64,000 nucleotides of DNA from Strongylocentrotus droebachiensis (Eukaryota; Echinodermata; Echinoidea; Camarodonta; Strongylocentrotidae): assembly GCA_035222895.1 (NCBI GenBank), contig JAVYIG010002211.1, positions 1-64,000 of the forward strand, read 5' to 3'. Within the stretch, counting starts at the first letter, position 1; each line of letters begins with the position of its first letter. Made by a program: the position numbers and the translations under genes. The notes below the pieces were generated by a model that was not told the DNA's origin, made no database searches, and saw only the letters and a program-made list of their open reading frames with translations. Shown here piece after piece: positions 52,018 to 63,973 of this stretch.

Positions 52018-52590
52018 CCTTGAATGACCTTCAGTGCTTTCAAGCAACTTGACTTTATGAACAATACTTCAAGCTAAAAAGAGTTTTATCTATTTGATCT
52101 TCCTACCTTTCTTCTGCTGCCATAAGTTATGAAATTTTATATACAAGACCTTTTCTAAACAAGACCCTGCAAGACGAGGCCAAGGCCTTGGACTTAGACC
52201 CGATGTTGGAGTCTTGGTCCACTTTGAAGGTCTCTTTCGACTGAACGTGTGACTGAAAGAGAAGAATCTCTGATGCTATGCTTGAACTCGAGTGGACTCC
52301 CGTTCAATAGACGCCTGAAGAAGAAATATTCCGTTCAATGGATTTCTGTTGAAGCATTTCTTATTCAGCGAAAATTCTAGTGAATGGATGACCTGTTCAA
52401 TGGACCTGCATTGTATTGATCAGCTTTCCCTTGAAGCGATAAGCCGTGCATTGAATAGACATACATGTAGAGTAGATGTCACTGAACTGTATTTAATGAA
52501 AAGTTACATGTACTTTACATGCAGCTCATGAAGGGATGGAGGTTCTATTGAAACCTCTTCAATGGAGCTGCTTCGTTGCTCTGTAGATCA

Positions 52591-52905
52591 GGGGGGTGTT
52601 TCACAAAGATCCTAAGTTGAACTTACTACTCTAAGTTGGACTTAAAAATTATGGAGAGCCATTTGTAGCCTTAAAATAAAATATATTCAAAAGCAAAAAT
52701 TCAAGTATTTTAGACTTTTCATAAATTCCACCTCAAGAACATGAAATCTCCCATGATAATAGAAAATATGAATGATTTGAATCAACATTTTATACCTTTT
52801 AAAATAACTTTTACAAAATATTTTCATTGATGCTAATGGCTTTCCATAATTGTTAAGTCCAACTTAGAGATAAGTTCAACTTAGGATCTTAGTGAAACAC
52901 CCCCC
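52591..52905. mobile_element. Foldback element, GGGGTGTTTCACAAAG family (long form)
   Basis: GGGGGGTGTTTCACAAAGAT and ATCTTAGTGAAACACCCCCC at the ends; CCTAAGTTGAACTTA and AAGTTCAACTTAGG inside. Close relative at 55079-55375. Confidence 0.87.
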
Positions 52906-52979
52906 AGGTACCCAAAATATGAAATGGTCATGTTGCCTATGCATGACGTGATGGAGGTTCTATGAATCAACTGTACAGT

Positions 52980-53215
52980 TAAGGCTAGTTCAGATAAGAA
53001 GGGTTAAACCGTGGTTGTTTTCATGTTCTAAAATGTGTAATAGAATGGATACTGTGCTTAATATAGGTCCTACCAGTATTCACTTTGCTCTGCGTTATAA
53101 GATGCAGATATGAGAAGGGCATTATGCCAATGCGTCATTTAGAAGAAAAAAATCTGCCGCAGTTTAGTGAGCTAATCTGAATGACCCTTTGAGCTGATAA
53201 TGGCCCTTTTAGACC
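52980..53215. repeat. Interspersed repeat shared with 29320-29640
   Basis: GTTCAGATAAGAAG and GCGTTATAAGATGCAGATA correspond to blocks in intron 4. Confidence 0.45.
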
Positions 53216-53271
53216 AGGTATTACAGATGAATTATGAGATGAGCATGTTGCTTTTGAATAGAGGGAATAGT

Positions 53272-53740
53272 TAAAGGGGAAGTCCATCCTGATATAAAGT
53301 TGGTTCTACTAATAGAAGCAGAAAAATTAGAGAAACTGGTAGGTGAAAGTTTGAGCAAAAATTGATGAAAATAAGTAAGTGTAGAAGTTGTTCAATAAAA
53401 CACAAATTGACGACTCTGCGACGTATCTTACAAGGTCCCCTCTCATTTGCCTTGTACTCAAAAACTCCAAAATGTTATATTTTCCCATAAGAAAATTCTA
53501 AATCATACATTCATCCTGAATATAATTGTTGCAAATATCTTTTTTTACAACCCCTGTATGAAAGAAACCTATTCCGTCATCAGTAATTTGGAAATGAAAA
53601 GTTTATCAAATATTCTGTACAAGGCAAATTGGTAAGGAGCTCGCAAGATGCGTTACAGTGTTGCCAATTTTTGTTTCACTGATGACGACTTCAAAAATTC
53701 ATAACTTTCCTAATTTGAATCGGATATTGCTAAAAAAAAA
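53272..53740. mobile_element. Possible TTAA-type MITE, right end unclear
   Basis: TTAAAGGGGAAGTCCATCC at 53272 looks like the left end of a TTAA element; GGCAAATTGGTAAGGAGC and CATTTGCCTTGTAC are inverse-related inside. I could not fix the right end. Confidence 0.35.
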
Positions 53741-55078
53741 ATCAGATGTCAGATTTATTTATGTTTCTAATTCTGATAGATCTTCTTTTTACACCCCTGA
53801 AAGTGAATAAATTGACTTTATTGCAGTCTATGGGTTCTTTTAGAAAACTGAAAATAAAATATGCAGAGCCAAAGTGTGTGAGACTGTGAAGGGAAAGAAA
53901 CATACTGAAAAGAGATGTTGATAATCTATAATAACCTGAAAGTTTTGTGCCGAAATTACAGTGATTCATCTACTCCTTTGCTATGACTACTGGACGTAAA
54001 GAGAAACAATTTGCATGTATGAATATTCTTTTTCTTTGTTTGTAGTTTTTATGGCCTGACATAATTTCCTTCTGAAATAAGTATGGCGATCATATCTTCT
54101 CCATACATCATTAGGTGAAAAACCGTTGTTTCATAAAATGTTTTGTATATGTAGCATTATTAGTTTTATACGTTTACATGTACTTCATTCTTTAATGAGA
54201 GGTAGATGTGGAAATGATAATTCAGCGTGGTGGGCTAGTCAATTTGGAATACATTCTATATATCGCTGGAGGAAGACCAACATGCTGAAGAGAAATATCA
54301 TGGATTGAATGTTTCATAAAACGGTTCTAGAATGTAGGCGGTCTGATTCGTCAAATGACAACATGTAACCATGCATCATTTTTACCAACCCCAACTACAG
54401 TGCAAAAAAAGTTCCTATCGAAAAGTGATAACTAATGGCTAGCAAAGATAACGCACGGCTGAGATGCCCATATGTGTTTCTCAAGTACGTACAAGAGTAA
54501 GACGCACTGAAAGCACGCATTTTAATACGGCAAGGCCATTGATGTGCGCACTGAGACGCTTATGTAATGTCATGCTATGAAACAAATGGCGGCTTCCATG
54601 ATACTTGTCATCTTGATCGGGTATGCTGCTTATTTCTCGACTTTTATGAAACAAATAATTCATGTAGTAAGCCGGATATAGAACTCGACAAGTCTCGTTT
54701 ATTATCCGATTGTGACTTAACCTACATGCAGTGCATACTCTCTAAAGCATTCACAAACATGTATTATTTGTATACAAGAAACCACATTTTTTGTGTTGTG
54801 TGGGAAATAGGCAACATAAAGTGAATGGGATTGATAATTTGATACATAAATGGAAGTTTGGTGAGGATATTTATGGGATTGAAGTTCAAAATGTTATTCC
54901 CAAGCCGTATATTCATAGATCCCCCAGCTAATCCTTTCAATGTTCCATTTAGCCAAAGGATTTAAATCATGCAAACTGCTACCTGCTTTTTAGTAGAGTA
55001 AATTGTGCCTTACTGCTGTCCATTTTTTAAATTTTTTTTTTACTGCAAGTAGTGTTTTATATCGAGCCAATGCTTTCA

Positions 55079-55375
55079 GGGGGGTGTTTCACAAAGATCC
55101 TAAGTTGGACTTAAAATTCATGGAAAGCCGTTAGCATCTATGAAAAATATTTAGAAAAAGTTATTTTAAGAAGCATAAAATGTTGATCCCAATCAGTCAT
55201 ATTTTCTATCATCAAGGTGATTTCATGTTCTTGATGTGGAATTTATAAAAAGTCTAAAATACTTGAATTTTTCACTTTTTAATATATTTTATTATAAATT
55301 TACAATTGGCTCTTTATAACGTTTAAGTCCAACTTGGAGTTAATTTCGACTTAAAATCTTTGTGAAACACCCCCC
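55079..55375. mobile_element. Foldback element, GGGGTGTTTCACAAAG family (long form)
   Basis: GGGGGTGTTTCACAAAGATC and TCTTTGTGAAACACCCCCC at the ends; TAAGTTGGACTTA and AAGTCCAACTTGG inside. Confidence 0.87.
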
Positions 55376-55789
55376 AGATCAATTTTTTATTTCAGATTTA
55401 GGCTACCAGCGCTTTGCTAAATGTTTTATCATCATATTATGTTCACGTTCTTGTAGATGGTGTCTATTTTTACATTATGTACATGTATTTATAAGTACTG
55501 ATATACTTGTCACTTTCCACCTCTCAATTTCTTTTAGAAAACTTTGATTTTGTGCTTAATAGTGTGGAAATGTGTTGATTTTATGTTATTGTGGTGTGCA
55601 CAGGTTGAAGAAAATTGCTCTATGTACATGTAGGTCTCTATCGTTCCACAGCTTTTACAATTCATTTTGTTTAATGATATAATTATTCTTATACAATTCA
55701 AATAAAAAACAAAGACTTGTCTTTTCATCCAAGGGGCTATCTTTCCCAGCATGTATATCAAAATCTAAGCTCCATGCATGTATGACATG

Positions 55790-55966
55790 TATGTATGTCT
55801 GTAAAGGCCGCCCAAAGAAAACAGGAAAACTGGCCACTGTAGAATATACAGTTTGTAGGTGACCTTTCGAGACAGGTTCTATGACACACATTTCTCCCTA
55901 GAGAGAAATAATATAGCTGGTCACTATAGACAGGTGGCCTTTATAGAGAGGTTTGACTGTATATAA
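55790..55966. mobile_element. CAGTCAAAC-family MITE, left end decayed
   Basis: TATAGACAGGTGGCC and GAGGTTTGACTGTATA at the right match the element at 44325-44513; the left end lacks the terminal bases. Confidence 0.7.
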
Positions 55967-58176
55967 AATCATAGAGGGTCTGTGATTTGTGATTGGCTTA
56001 TTTGCAATCTTTCTATCCACCTGTTTTATGACTCAAAACATTTACTACCTCTCATCCAAGTACAATTCTATGTGAACAGGTTCATGCACCTCAAATCAGT
56101 GGAAGAAACAAAGTTATCGGAAACAGGATAGTAAAAAGAAGGTTAGGATTTCTACTGAAAATCATGTTAAGATGGTGAGAATCTTTCAAAATGGTTGTAA
56201 CTTGGTATGAAATTGTAGAAAAGGCTCACAAAAAGTTATGGTGCTGTGTGCCATACATGCATGTTATGTGTACTTCTTATGATTGCACCCACATCACAGG
56301 CTTCTCTCTCTCTCTCTCTATCTATCTATTTCATTGTTTATTTACATGTATTTACAGATATATATCTGTATCTCTTTCTCTCTCTCTCTCTGGTATGAAT
56401 TGTCATGCTGGTTTTTTTTTTCTATTCAAATTAGGGGACTGCCTATGCCTTGTTGCAGCCGAGTTGGCTACTTTTGTCAAATGGGTTTCCAGCTTAAAGT
56501 CGTTTTAGGCACAATTTGGCTGAAGTATGATTTATTTCAATGTCATACAGGTTTGGGAGATGTAGGGGAAATACTAATTGCTCATAATTTTTGTTAGGGT
56601 TTATAGACTTGGGATATGTGTTATATACTAACTGTGGGAGTCAAAGGAAAATTGGAATACTAATATGCAATCGAACTTAGTATGAAATCTATTGAAGTTT
56701 ATATCATGTAAGTAATTGAATTAGAATATGTTCGTTTGTATGATTATCTCATGAATGTTTCCTTTCTTAAATGTATTTTAATTATGTGTCAACTTAAATG
56801 CCTTTAGGGCAGATTATTTTTAATAATCATTTGCAGATCAAATATGATTTATGAACAAATTAAATGTGGAAGAAGTCGTATATATTACAATTTTCAGATT
56901 TATAGCATACTGCACTTGTACATGTATATAAATATTTCAACTATTTTGTCTTGTATCAAGTTCATTCCCTTGAACATGTAGATAGATCAATGTGTTATGC
57001 AGAAAACCCATCTTGGCACAATACAATGTAAACAAACAAACACATACTTTGGCAATAGTCAAGCACCAAACGTTTCAGTTGTAGTGCAACAAAGGAATAT
57101 ATACTTTGAATCAAAGTTGTAAAGAACAATTCTACTGGCAGTCAGATCAAATTTAGAAATACACCTTCACAGTTATTATAGTTCAGTTCAGCTTATTTTT
57201 ATATATGTGTTTTAAAGTTTTATAAACCATTTGTACTGTGAAGTCATGCTTTGTTGTTTTTAAGATTTTTTTTTAGAAAGTTGAATTCATATATTTTTGT
57301 CATTTTCCATTTTGGAAGCACACGTTATAGAAAATTGGCTACAAAATACTTAAGTCAGATTGGTATTAAAGTGCAGTTCATAAGATAGCGAAGGAAAGTT
57401 TGATACAAAAACAAAACTTTTTAAAGCTGTGCTGATGCTTTTGAGTACATCATGTGAATATTTTAATGGCAAATAACAGTAAAAAGTGTGATACATGTAT
57501 ATACATGTAGGCACTTCTGTGTACCGGTATAGCTAGTATTATGATGTATAAATTCAACTTCAACTATAACTGAACAGGCTCAAGTCGCGTCTCTTGTCCG
57601 ATATCAACTTTCCCCGAGTTTAAGTTACCGGTATGCGCGAGCAAATTTGTTGACATTTTCATCGGGGGGGGGGGGGGGGGTTAAAAATCAATGCCTGGCT
57701 TCGTTTTGCCTTTGCCCTCTCTTTAATACACTCTTAGAAAAGGGCATGCATGGATTTTAAGTTTGATTTAGGGTCTGTGTGTGGGATTCTTATGCTATCC
57801 TTATTTTCTGAATTCATGTATTCCTTTAAATGTAAATCCACAGGAAGTTTGTTTTAGGTGATTTTATACGTACTCCACTGTGCTCAAATGATTTTTCTAT
57901 TTTTAAAGATGATTAGTAGCCTCTAAAAATTGTAGTCAGATTATCAGAATCATTACCTTTCAATTTTCAATATTCAATATTTTTGATGATCATATTCTGT
58001 CCACCTATCTGTCGGATTAATGTTATATCTGTAGTATGAAATAATATTGTAATTGTACATTCTCTTTTCAATAAAAAACAATGTTGGATGAAAGGATATA
58101 TATCGACATGTAACTCATTTCATTCCTTACGTATATTCCAGGTACCATGCAGATTACTACATTATTAGCTAGATTT

Positions 58177-58223
58177 TTGATGACGTCACACTTCACCACA
58201 GTGGTGAAGTGTGACGTCATCAA
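58177..58223. repeat. Perfect 47-bp palindrome with two TGACGTCA octamers
   Basis: TTGATGACGTCACACTTCAC(CAC) and its exact inverse are separated by one A at 58200. Each arm holds TGACGTCA, the CREB/ATF consensus. Confidence 0.93.
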
Positions 58224-58500
58224 TATGTTACATGCAAGTATTAGCTGAAATATGACCATCTGAATACTGGTAAATATTTTTCATGTAGGAACTCATTGTT
58301 ATTTTGCTCTGGTTCATAACATTACGAACCAAAGCAAAATAACACCGAGTTCCTATAGGAAATCTATTTATTCAGATAGTCATATCTTAATCTAGCCAAT
58401 ACTTAACATATTCAATTAGTTTTCGATGCTCTTTCAGAAAATGAAGAAATAATTGAGAAATTCTAAAAAATTAATTTTCATGATGTCACAGCTTCAGTTC
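58201..58500. mobile_element. Family B long-inverted-repeat MITE
   Basis: GTGGTGAAGTGTGACGTCAT at the left and CATGATGTCACAGCTTC at the right; inner arms GGTTCATAACATTACGAACC region and AAATAACACCGAGTTCCTAT match 20469-20842. Confidence 0.8.
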
Positions 58501-58630
58501 TTGTCAAGCTTTTGCATCTAATACAACTTCAACATTTTTGAGGAAGGGATGGGGGATATTTCACACATAAATGTACATGTACAAACAAAACTCATCAATT
58601 CCAGATGGTCATATTGATTAAATTTCTCTT

Positions 58631-61081
58631 TTATTTTTCATGATATTAAAGCTTGCAGTGTTACACAAAATACATGAAACCAGAACCAATTATAAAATTT
58701 GGTGTTGAGAAACTCTTGTACATGTGAGTATTGGTACAATAGAGTTGGCTGTGAGCAGAGTTCATAATTCATTTTACACATTCAAATCCACTATGATTTG
58801 CATAGGACAATACAATGTTTAGTACTGATCTAGTTGCACAACCTAAATGAATTTTCTAAAAGAAAATATTTTATTGTCTCATTACATTCCTATTAAAGCA
58901 ATATTCAAGGTTCATTTTGCTTACAGCAAAGATACTAACATTTTGATGTTCTGATGACAAAAGTGACAAATTTACATATTTTGCCACGATCTGAGTTGGC
59001 TTATCAAGATGAGTTTTGCAAAAATTGACAAGAAATTGAAAGAAAAAAAAAACTATTTTTCTTTGCCTCAATACAAGGAAGAGTACTTTCAGCATGAAAA
59101 GAAAACATTACTGTACTGCTGGCTTTAAGTACATGTATATGAGGAACAGTGTTAATATAGCATGAATTGTTTCCCAGACTAAAATCTGCCATAAAAAACC
59201 AAATATTTAGACTTGAAAAGGAAGCATGAACTGAAACTGAAGTTGAGATATACCCTACAGTGTATATCAGTTCTCTTCAATGCTCTGAATGTATTTTCTG
59301 TCTTCCTTGCTTCCCATAAGGGACATGTCCTAATGGACTCCCAGAGTTGTTTTGTCTAAAAATCTTAGTGTACTTCCTTATGATGTTTACCTAAAGCTTT
59401 TCATAACAAATCGTAAATCATTGAGGACAAGTCTTTTTTATAATCCCCAGTCCGTTTACTCTTGAATTTTTAGTCAGACTCTCAATAGTGACCATACCAT
59501 CGTGATCACTTAAACATATAATTCATTCCTGGTGTTTACAAAAATATTTGATTCATACATTGCATTAATTAACTGTGCATTCCCGACATGAACATAGGTA
59601 TAGGTGAAGAATTTTTTTTCCCCATCCCTTTATACATGTAGGTTTGCCAGACATGTGTAATGACAATTGACCTGTACCAGAAACTCAATTCTTTGCTTAA
59701 CCAATCATATGTTTCAATCCAGTATTATAGCAATCATGACTTACATGTACATGTATTAGTCAGATCTCTCTACTCAGCCCTTCAAATTCAAAAATTATTA
59801 CAGCAATAACTCAAAAAAATTGATACCTGATCAGTTGCAACATTGCTACTGGTCTAATCATAAAGTGGAATGTTAATCTACAATGCCAATGCTGACATGC
59901 ACACGTTATTCACAGAGGAAAAGCAATTTTAATATACCCAAAGCTCAAAAAAAACAATGCAGACACAGAGGGGCAAATAAGTTTTGTATAACTTAATATG
60001 CCTACTTCCAAGGTATGATATCCAAGGTATGACAATGGTATTTTGAAAAAAATCTGGAAAAAAAAAGTCCTCCTGCCCCACCCCAAACATAATTTGATTA
60101 TGAGAAAATTTCCATATAATTAAACGGACATTATTTCAAACATGAAAATTATTCTGAATGTATAATGCGATGAGGAATAAATGAACTTCAAATCCTAAAG
60201 TATCACATTCATTTGAGTACTAAATTAGATTGTACAAGTACTCTGCTAGTGTTTTCAACTATCTTTAAAGTCAGCATAACATTTAATGCATACAAAGCCT
60301 GACTACATTTGCATTGAGACGGAGCAAATTTATACAAAAATACCTCGTTTTCTAAAGAGTGCGCTCTCTATCTACTTCAAAGAAATATCATAAAATACGA
60401 AAAATATAATGTGCCATACAAATCGAAATATTTCAACATTTACTTGTAAGTGAACCTTGTTCCCGTAAGTTTGTGAGCTAAACGATAAAAAACAAATAAG
60501 AGACATCAATAAAAAAAGATTCTTCAAATAAATGGTTAAACCAAGCTATGCATATACCAACTTAAAGCTAACATTGATGCACCATTCCTATGTCGTCTAT
60601 GACAAAACTAGTTTTGCTTTGCAATCTGATACAAAATCTTGTGAAAATATTACATATCAACTAATCTTTTAATATCTCTGTAGTATAAAATTATATATCA
60701 CCCATTTACATGATATCCACATTATTTAGGTTCTACATCAGCTAGAGTACATCCAACAAGCACTACAGTCCTTTCCCCTTTCCAGATGAAGTCATTTTTG
60801 TACACTGACTTACATGTCACAAACATCATGAGCTTATTATATGTCCCCCCAAAAAAATAAAAAAACAAACAAACAAACAAACACACACACATGGGTGTAT
60901 GAACACTTAGGGGTACAGGAATTAGATTTTGTATTGTCACCATACTCCTCTGTGTGTAAGAGGAATACCATATCTCACTTTACTGCTTTAAACTTAAAAT
61001 CTTCTATTTGGAGATGCTCCCTTATGGTCTCGCGGACAGTGTGCTTGTTGGAGATGTACCGATAAGAGTGGAAGAAGGACT
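58631..61081 (-). other. PGD: Candidate PGD 3' UTR
   Basis: Between the PGD stop and TTTATT at 58631-58636 (AATAAA on the minus strand) no other gene is seen. The span may be PGD 3' UTR, or the transcript may end earlier. AAAC repeats occur at 60863-60885. Confidence 0.35.
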
Positions 61082-61201
61082 CTAAGCGTCGTAAGTAGAA
61101 GAGGAGACGTTTCCTCCATGGCCTGTCCAGTTGGTGTGGACAAACTTGCCGGGTGCGGAGAGAAGCTCGTAGGTGTGTGCACCAAAGTAGTCACGCTGAG
61201 C
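61082..61201 (-). CDS. PGD: PGD last exon
   Basis: AQRDYFGAHTYELLSAPGKF, then VHTNWTGHGGNVSSSTYDA and stop; 40 codons, phase 0. Acceptor TTTTCTTTTAG on the minus strand. Confidence 0.97.
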   Translation of the reverse strand, partial: AQRDYFGAHTYELLSAPGKFVHTNWTGHGGNVSSSTYDA

Positions 61202-63902
61202 CTAAAAGAAAATATAAAATACACAAAATGTTGAGTAATTCAAAAAAAATAGTAATTTCTCAACCAACAATACTCCAATTTTAAAGATAAAACTGGAGTT
61301 CTGGTAAAAAAAAGAAAAAGAATTCTCACAGAATCAGACAAAATTTACACTGAATGTTCAAGATTACAAATAAACTTATTGGAGACTAGACCAAATGGAA
61401 ATTAGACCAAATGACTATTAGCCTAAATTGTCATTAGACCAAATGATTAGAAGAAAACATGATTATTACACCATGTGGATAGTAGACGGGCAGGGTTTAG
61501 AACATATGGGAATAGACTAATTGTATTAAAGGTAATACAAAGTTTTGAAAATTTTGAAAATTGGCTGGATAGTGATTCTTTACAAGTTTTATATATTTGG
61601 ATGCCCCTGTGGATGTATTATAATCACTAGAAAATTTAGCCCCTAAAACACTCCTGCTTTCGAGTAAAATTAAATATAAAAATTTACCGGTGCTCCCGGT
61701 AAATTTTGATAAATTTCAACTAGCGCTTACGGCCATACAATTATAGCTGCGACCATGAAAATCTCAGAATATGTAGTTGTGATATATAATTTCTAAACGG
61801 AAATAGCCAATCGGTCGATTTTAGTCAAGAAACATAGTTTTATGGCTTAGTTAATATCTTGACCTAGAGAGGGAGCTAAACAGCATAAAGAGTTTATTCT
61901 TTAAACTTTCATAACATTAGACTCAAATTCAACCACGACAACGATCACTGAATATTGTAGGATAGAATATCCTTCTGATATGTACATTTGAACCAAATTC
62001 ATTACCCCATACCAAAACTTTGTATTACCTTTAATAATAATAATATTTAATATTTAGGAGCGCTAAAAAACAATAAGTACCATAGCGCTTACAAATACAA
62101 ATATATGAAAAAAGGACAAAAATGTACTGTACAGGAAGTATATCACATAGATCATTTGGGAAAAGGGCGAGTTTTGAGGGATCTTTTGAAGGTGGCAAGA
62201 CAGGTAATTTCCCTTATGGAAATAATAATAATAATAATAAGATATTTGTATACCGCAAATTGCAAAATTGCCTCTAAGCGGTTTAGAAGAAAATAGCTGA
62301 TAAGTAAAGGAAACAGAATTTGCATTACAAATTATATCAATTTAAATTACCATTAAACTTTGCAAATGAAAATAATACATGTACATAATTACAAATCACT
62401 TACAACCAAAATACAAATAGTTCTTAAATTAATAGTATCCTAGGGTAATCTACACAAAATATATTAAAAGGCAAAAGGTCAAAAGAGCTATTCAGGAACA
62501 AGACTTAAAGAGATGTGTTTTTAGCATTGTTTTAAAAGAATTTACAGAGCTAGCATTGCGAATTTGAAGGGGGAGATTGTTCCAAAGAAAAGCAGCTGCA
62601 TAAACGAAAGAACGTTGACCGTACTGTTTGTATGAAATAGTGTGAGACCGAGAGAGGAGAGATTGAGAAGCAGATCGCAAAGTCCGGACAGGAGTGTATC
62701 GAGGAAGGAGTTCAGAAAGATATGAAGGAGCAAAACCATGATAAGTCTTGAAAGTAAGGAGGAGGATTTTGTAGGTAATGCGAGAAGTGATAGGAAGCCA
62801 GTGAAGTTTTTGAAGAACAGGGGTAAAACGTTTTCATAGGTACTACAAACACTAACCTGGATGAGATTGGCTGGAAGGCGAGCTGAACGGTAGCCATCGT
62901 AGAAGGCCAATGCAGTGCTGAAAGCTGGAGTGGGGACTCCGTGCATGACAGCTGAAGCTAGGACCTTCCGCCATGATGCCTGGTTAAAGGATTCAGAGGA
63001 TTACAAGGATAATTTATGTTAGGATTGATAATATAGAGGATTAATTTAGTTGAACAGATGCATGAAACAATAATAATGTTTGTTCACTACAGGCGAAATT
63101 TAGCTAAAAGGTAATACAAAGTTTTGGGATGGGGTCATGAATTTGGTTCAAATGAACATATTGTGATTTTACACTATTTAATGATCATTGTCGCGGTTGA
63201 AATCGAGACTAAAGTGATGAAATTGTAAATAGCAAACTCTTAATGTTGTATAGCTCCCTCTCAAGACTGATATTACTTTATCAATAAACAATGTTTCTTG
63301 ACTACAACTGACCGATTTGCTATGGTGATTTAAGGTTTCCATAAAACAGTATTCACAAAATACAATTTTTTGTCAAAAGGGCCTCTTTTTAGACACCCCC
63401 TCAGATTTAGAGGTGTTTGCTACAATTTTATTTTTTAAACACCTCTGAAATATTGTGAATGATGCTAAAATCTTTTGAATGAACAAGGTGTGCTTAAGAT
63501 TGTTTGGTAGTGACAGACAACCCCCTCTTTTTTTTACTTTGGCCCTCTGCTTATTATCATATTTTATAAATAAGATATTTACTTTGAAACAATTTTTTTA
63601 AAGTAAGCAATACACTGTAATAATAATAATAATTCCGTTTTTATATAGCGCTTAATACATCTATGATGTCTCTATTAAGCGCTTTACAGATATACTATTA
63701 CCCCGGTCATTGGATTCAATACTTTCCCGCACACACTGTGTGCACAATCTTCACTCCCTGGGGAGCATTCCAGCCAAGAATTGTAAATATTTTTTCACTG
63801 ACCTGGCATTTATGGATAGCATTCTTGAAGAAGTCATCGAGTAAGAGATTGGTCAGGTTAGGGTCCTTCTCAAAGGCTGCTTTGATGTTACCCAAGAATG
63901 CA
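61082..63902 (-). CDS. PGD: PGD, 6-phosphogluconate dehydrogenase (decarboxylating), last three exons
   Basis: Three minus-strand exons (63803-63902, 62857-62979, 61082-61201) join in phase to encode the C-terminal 113 residues, ending at TAG 61082-61084. The enzyme converts 6-phosphogluconate to ribulose 5-phosphate and CO2 with NADPH in the cytosolic oxidative pentose-phosphate pathway. The segment includes LLLDDFFKNAI, STALAFYDGYRSARLPANLI and the family-defining C-terminus QRDYFGAHTYELL and HTNWTGHGG. This tail reaches into the partner subunit of the dimer and contributes to its active site. The N-terminal NADP-binding part lies beyond the right edge. It is convergent with GOLIM4. Confidence 0.96.
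61385..61455. repeat. Short ATTAGACCAAATG repeats
   Basis: Four imperfect copies of (A)TTAGACCAAATGA at irregular spacing in the last PGD intron. Confidence 0.6.
61526..62034. mobile_element. TTAA-type MITE (family D), complete, 509 bp
   Basis: Ends TTAAAGGTAATACAAAGTTT and AAACTTTGTATTACCTTTAA are perfect inverse repeats. A truncated copy is at 63104-63345. PGD intron. Confidence 0.9.
62220..62830 (-). mobile_element. LINE RT C-terminal fragment with AAT tail, minus orientation
   Basis: Minus strand reads in one frame FKNFTGFLSLLALPTKSS (shifted relative to LHWLPI-type) and in another LRSASQSLLSRSHTISYKQY, then GQRSFVYAAAFLWNNLPLQI and KTMLKTHLFKSCS with a stop. At least one frameshift. 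The 3' UTR matches 3406-3545. CR1/L2-like. PGD intron. Confidence 0.8.
62857..62979 (-). CDS. PGD: PGD penultimate exon
   Basis: ASWRKVLASAVMHGVPTPAF, then STALAFYDGYRSARLPANLI Q; 41 codons, phase 0. Acceptor TTTAACCAG, donor CAG/GTTAGT on the minus strand. Confidence 0.96.
63104..63345. mobile_element. Truncated TTAA-type MITE (family D)
   Basis: TAAAAGGTAATACAAAGTTTTGG and ATGAATTTGGTTCAAATG match the right end of 61526-62034 in inverted orientation; GACTACAACTGACCGATTTGC matches the interior. Confidence 0.7.
63620..63779 (-). mobile_element. Truncated SINE, minus orientation
   Basis: AAT repeats, TTTATATAGCGCTTAATAC, AAGCGCTTTACAGATATACT and TCCCTGGGGAGCATTCCAGC as at 13128-13260. Ends 24 bp before the PGD exon. 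Confidence 0.7.
63803..63902 (-). CDS. PGD: PGD third-last exon
   Basis: AFLGNIKAAFEKDPNLTNLL then LDDFFKNAIHKCQ, with one leading base. Acceptor TTTATTTATAG, donor CAG/GTCAGT on the minus strand. Confidence 0.95.
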
Positions 63903-63919
63903 CTATAAATAAAGGATTA

Positions 63920-63970
63920 AATTCAATTAAATTCAATTCAAGTCTATTTCCACATTTGATTAAAAACAAA
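63920..63970 (-). mobile_element. LINE 3' tail, minus orientation
   Basis: ATTAAATTCAATTAAATTCA repeats then TCTATTTCCAC; resembles other TTGAA-tailed 3' ends. Confidence 0.4.
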
Positions 63971-63973
63971 GTA

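Larger units (their letters stand above)
52018..58075 (+). other. GOLIM4: GOLIM4 3' UTR and/or downstream flank
   Basis: No coding exon is seen. AATAAA occurs at 53394, 55700 and 58070; none can be chosen from the sequence alone. A (CT)n stretch lies at 56300-56395 and an 18-G run at about 57665. Frames here have no recognised domain. If the 58070 signal is used, the 3' UTR is about 6 kb. Confidence 0.4.

Noticed and set aside
59000..61000. Possible additional genes between GOLIM4 and PGD
   Set aside because: Only short frames with no domain or splice pattern; most simply explained as 3' UTR and intergenic DNA.
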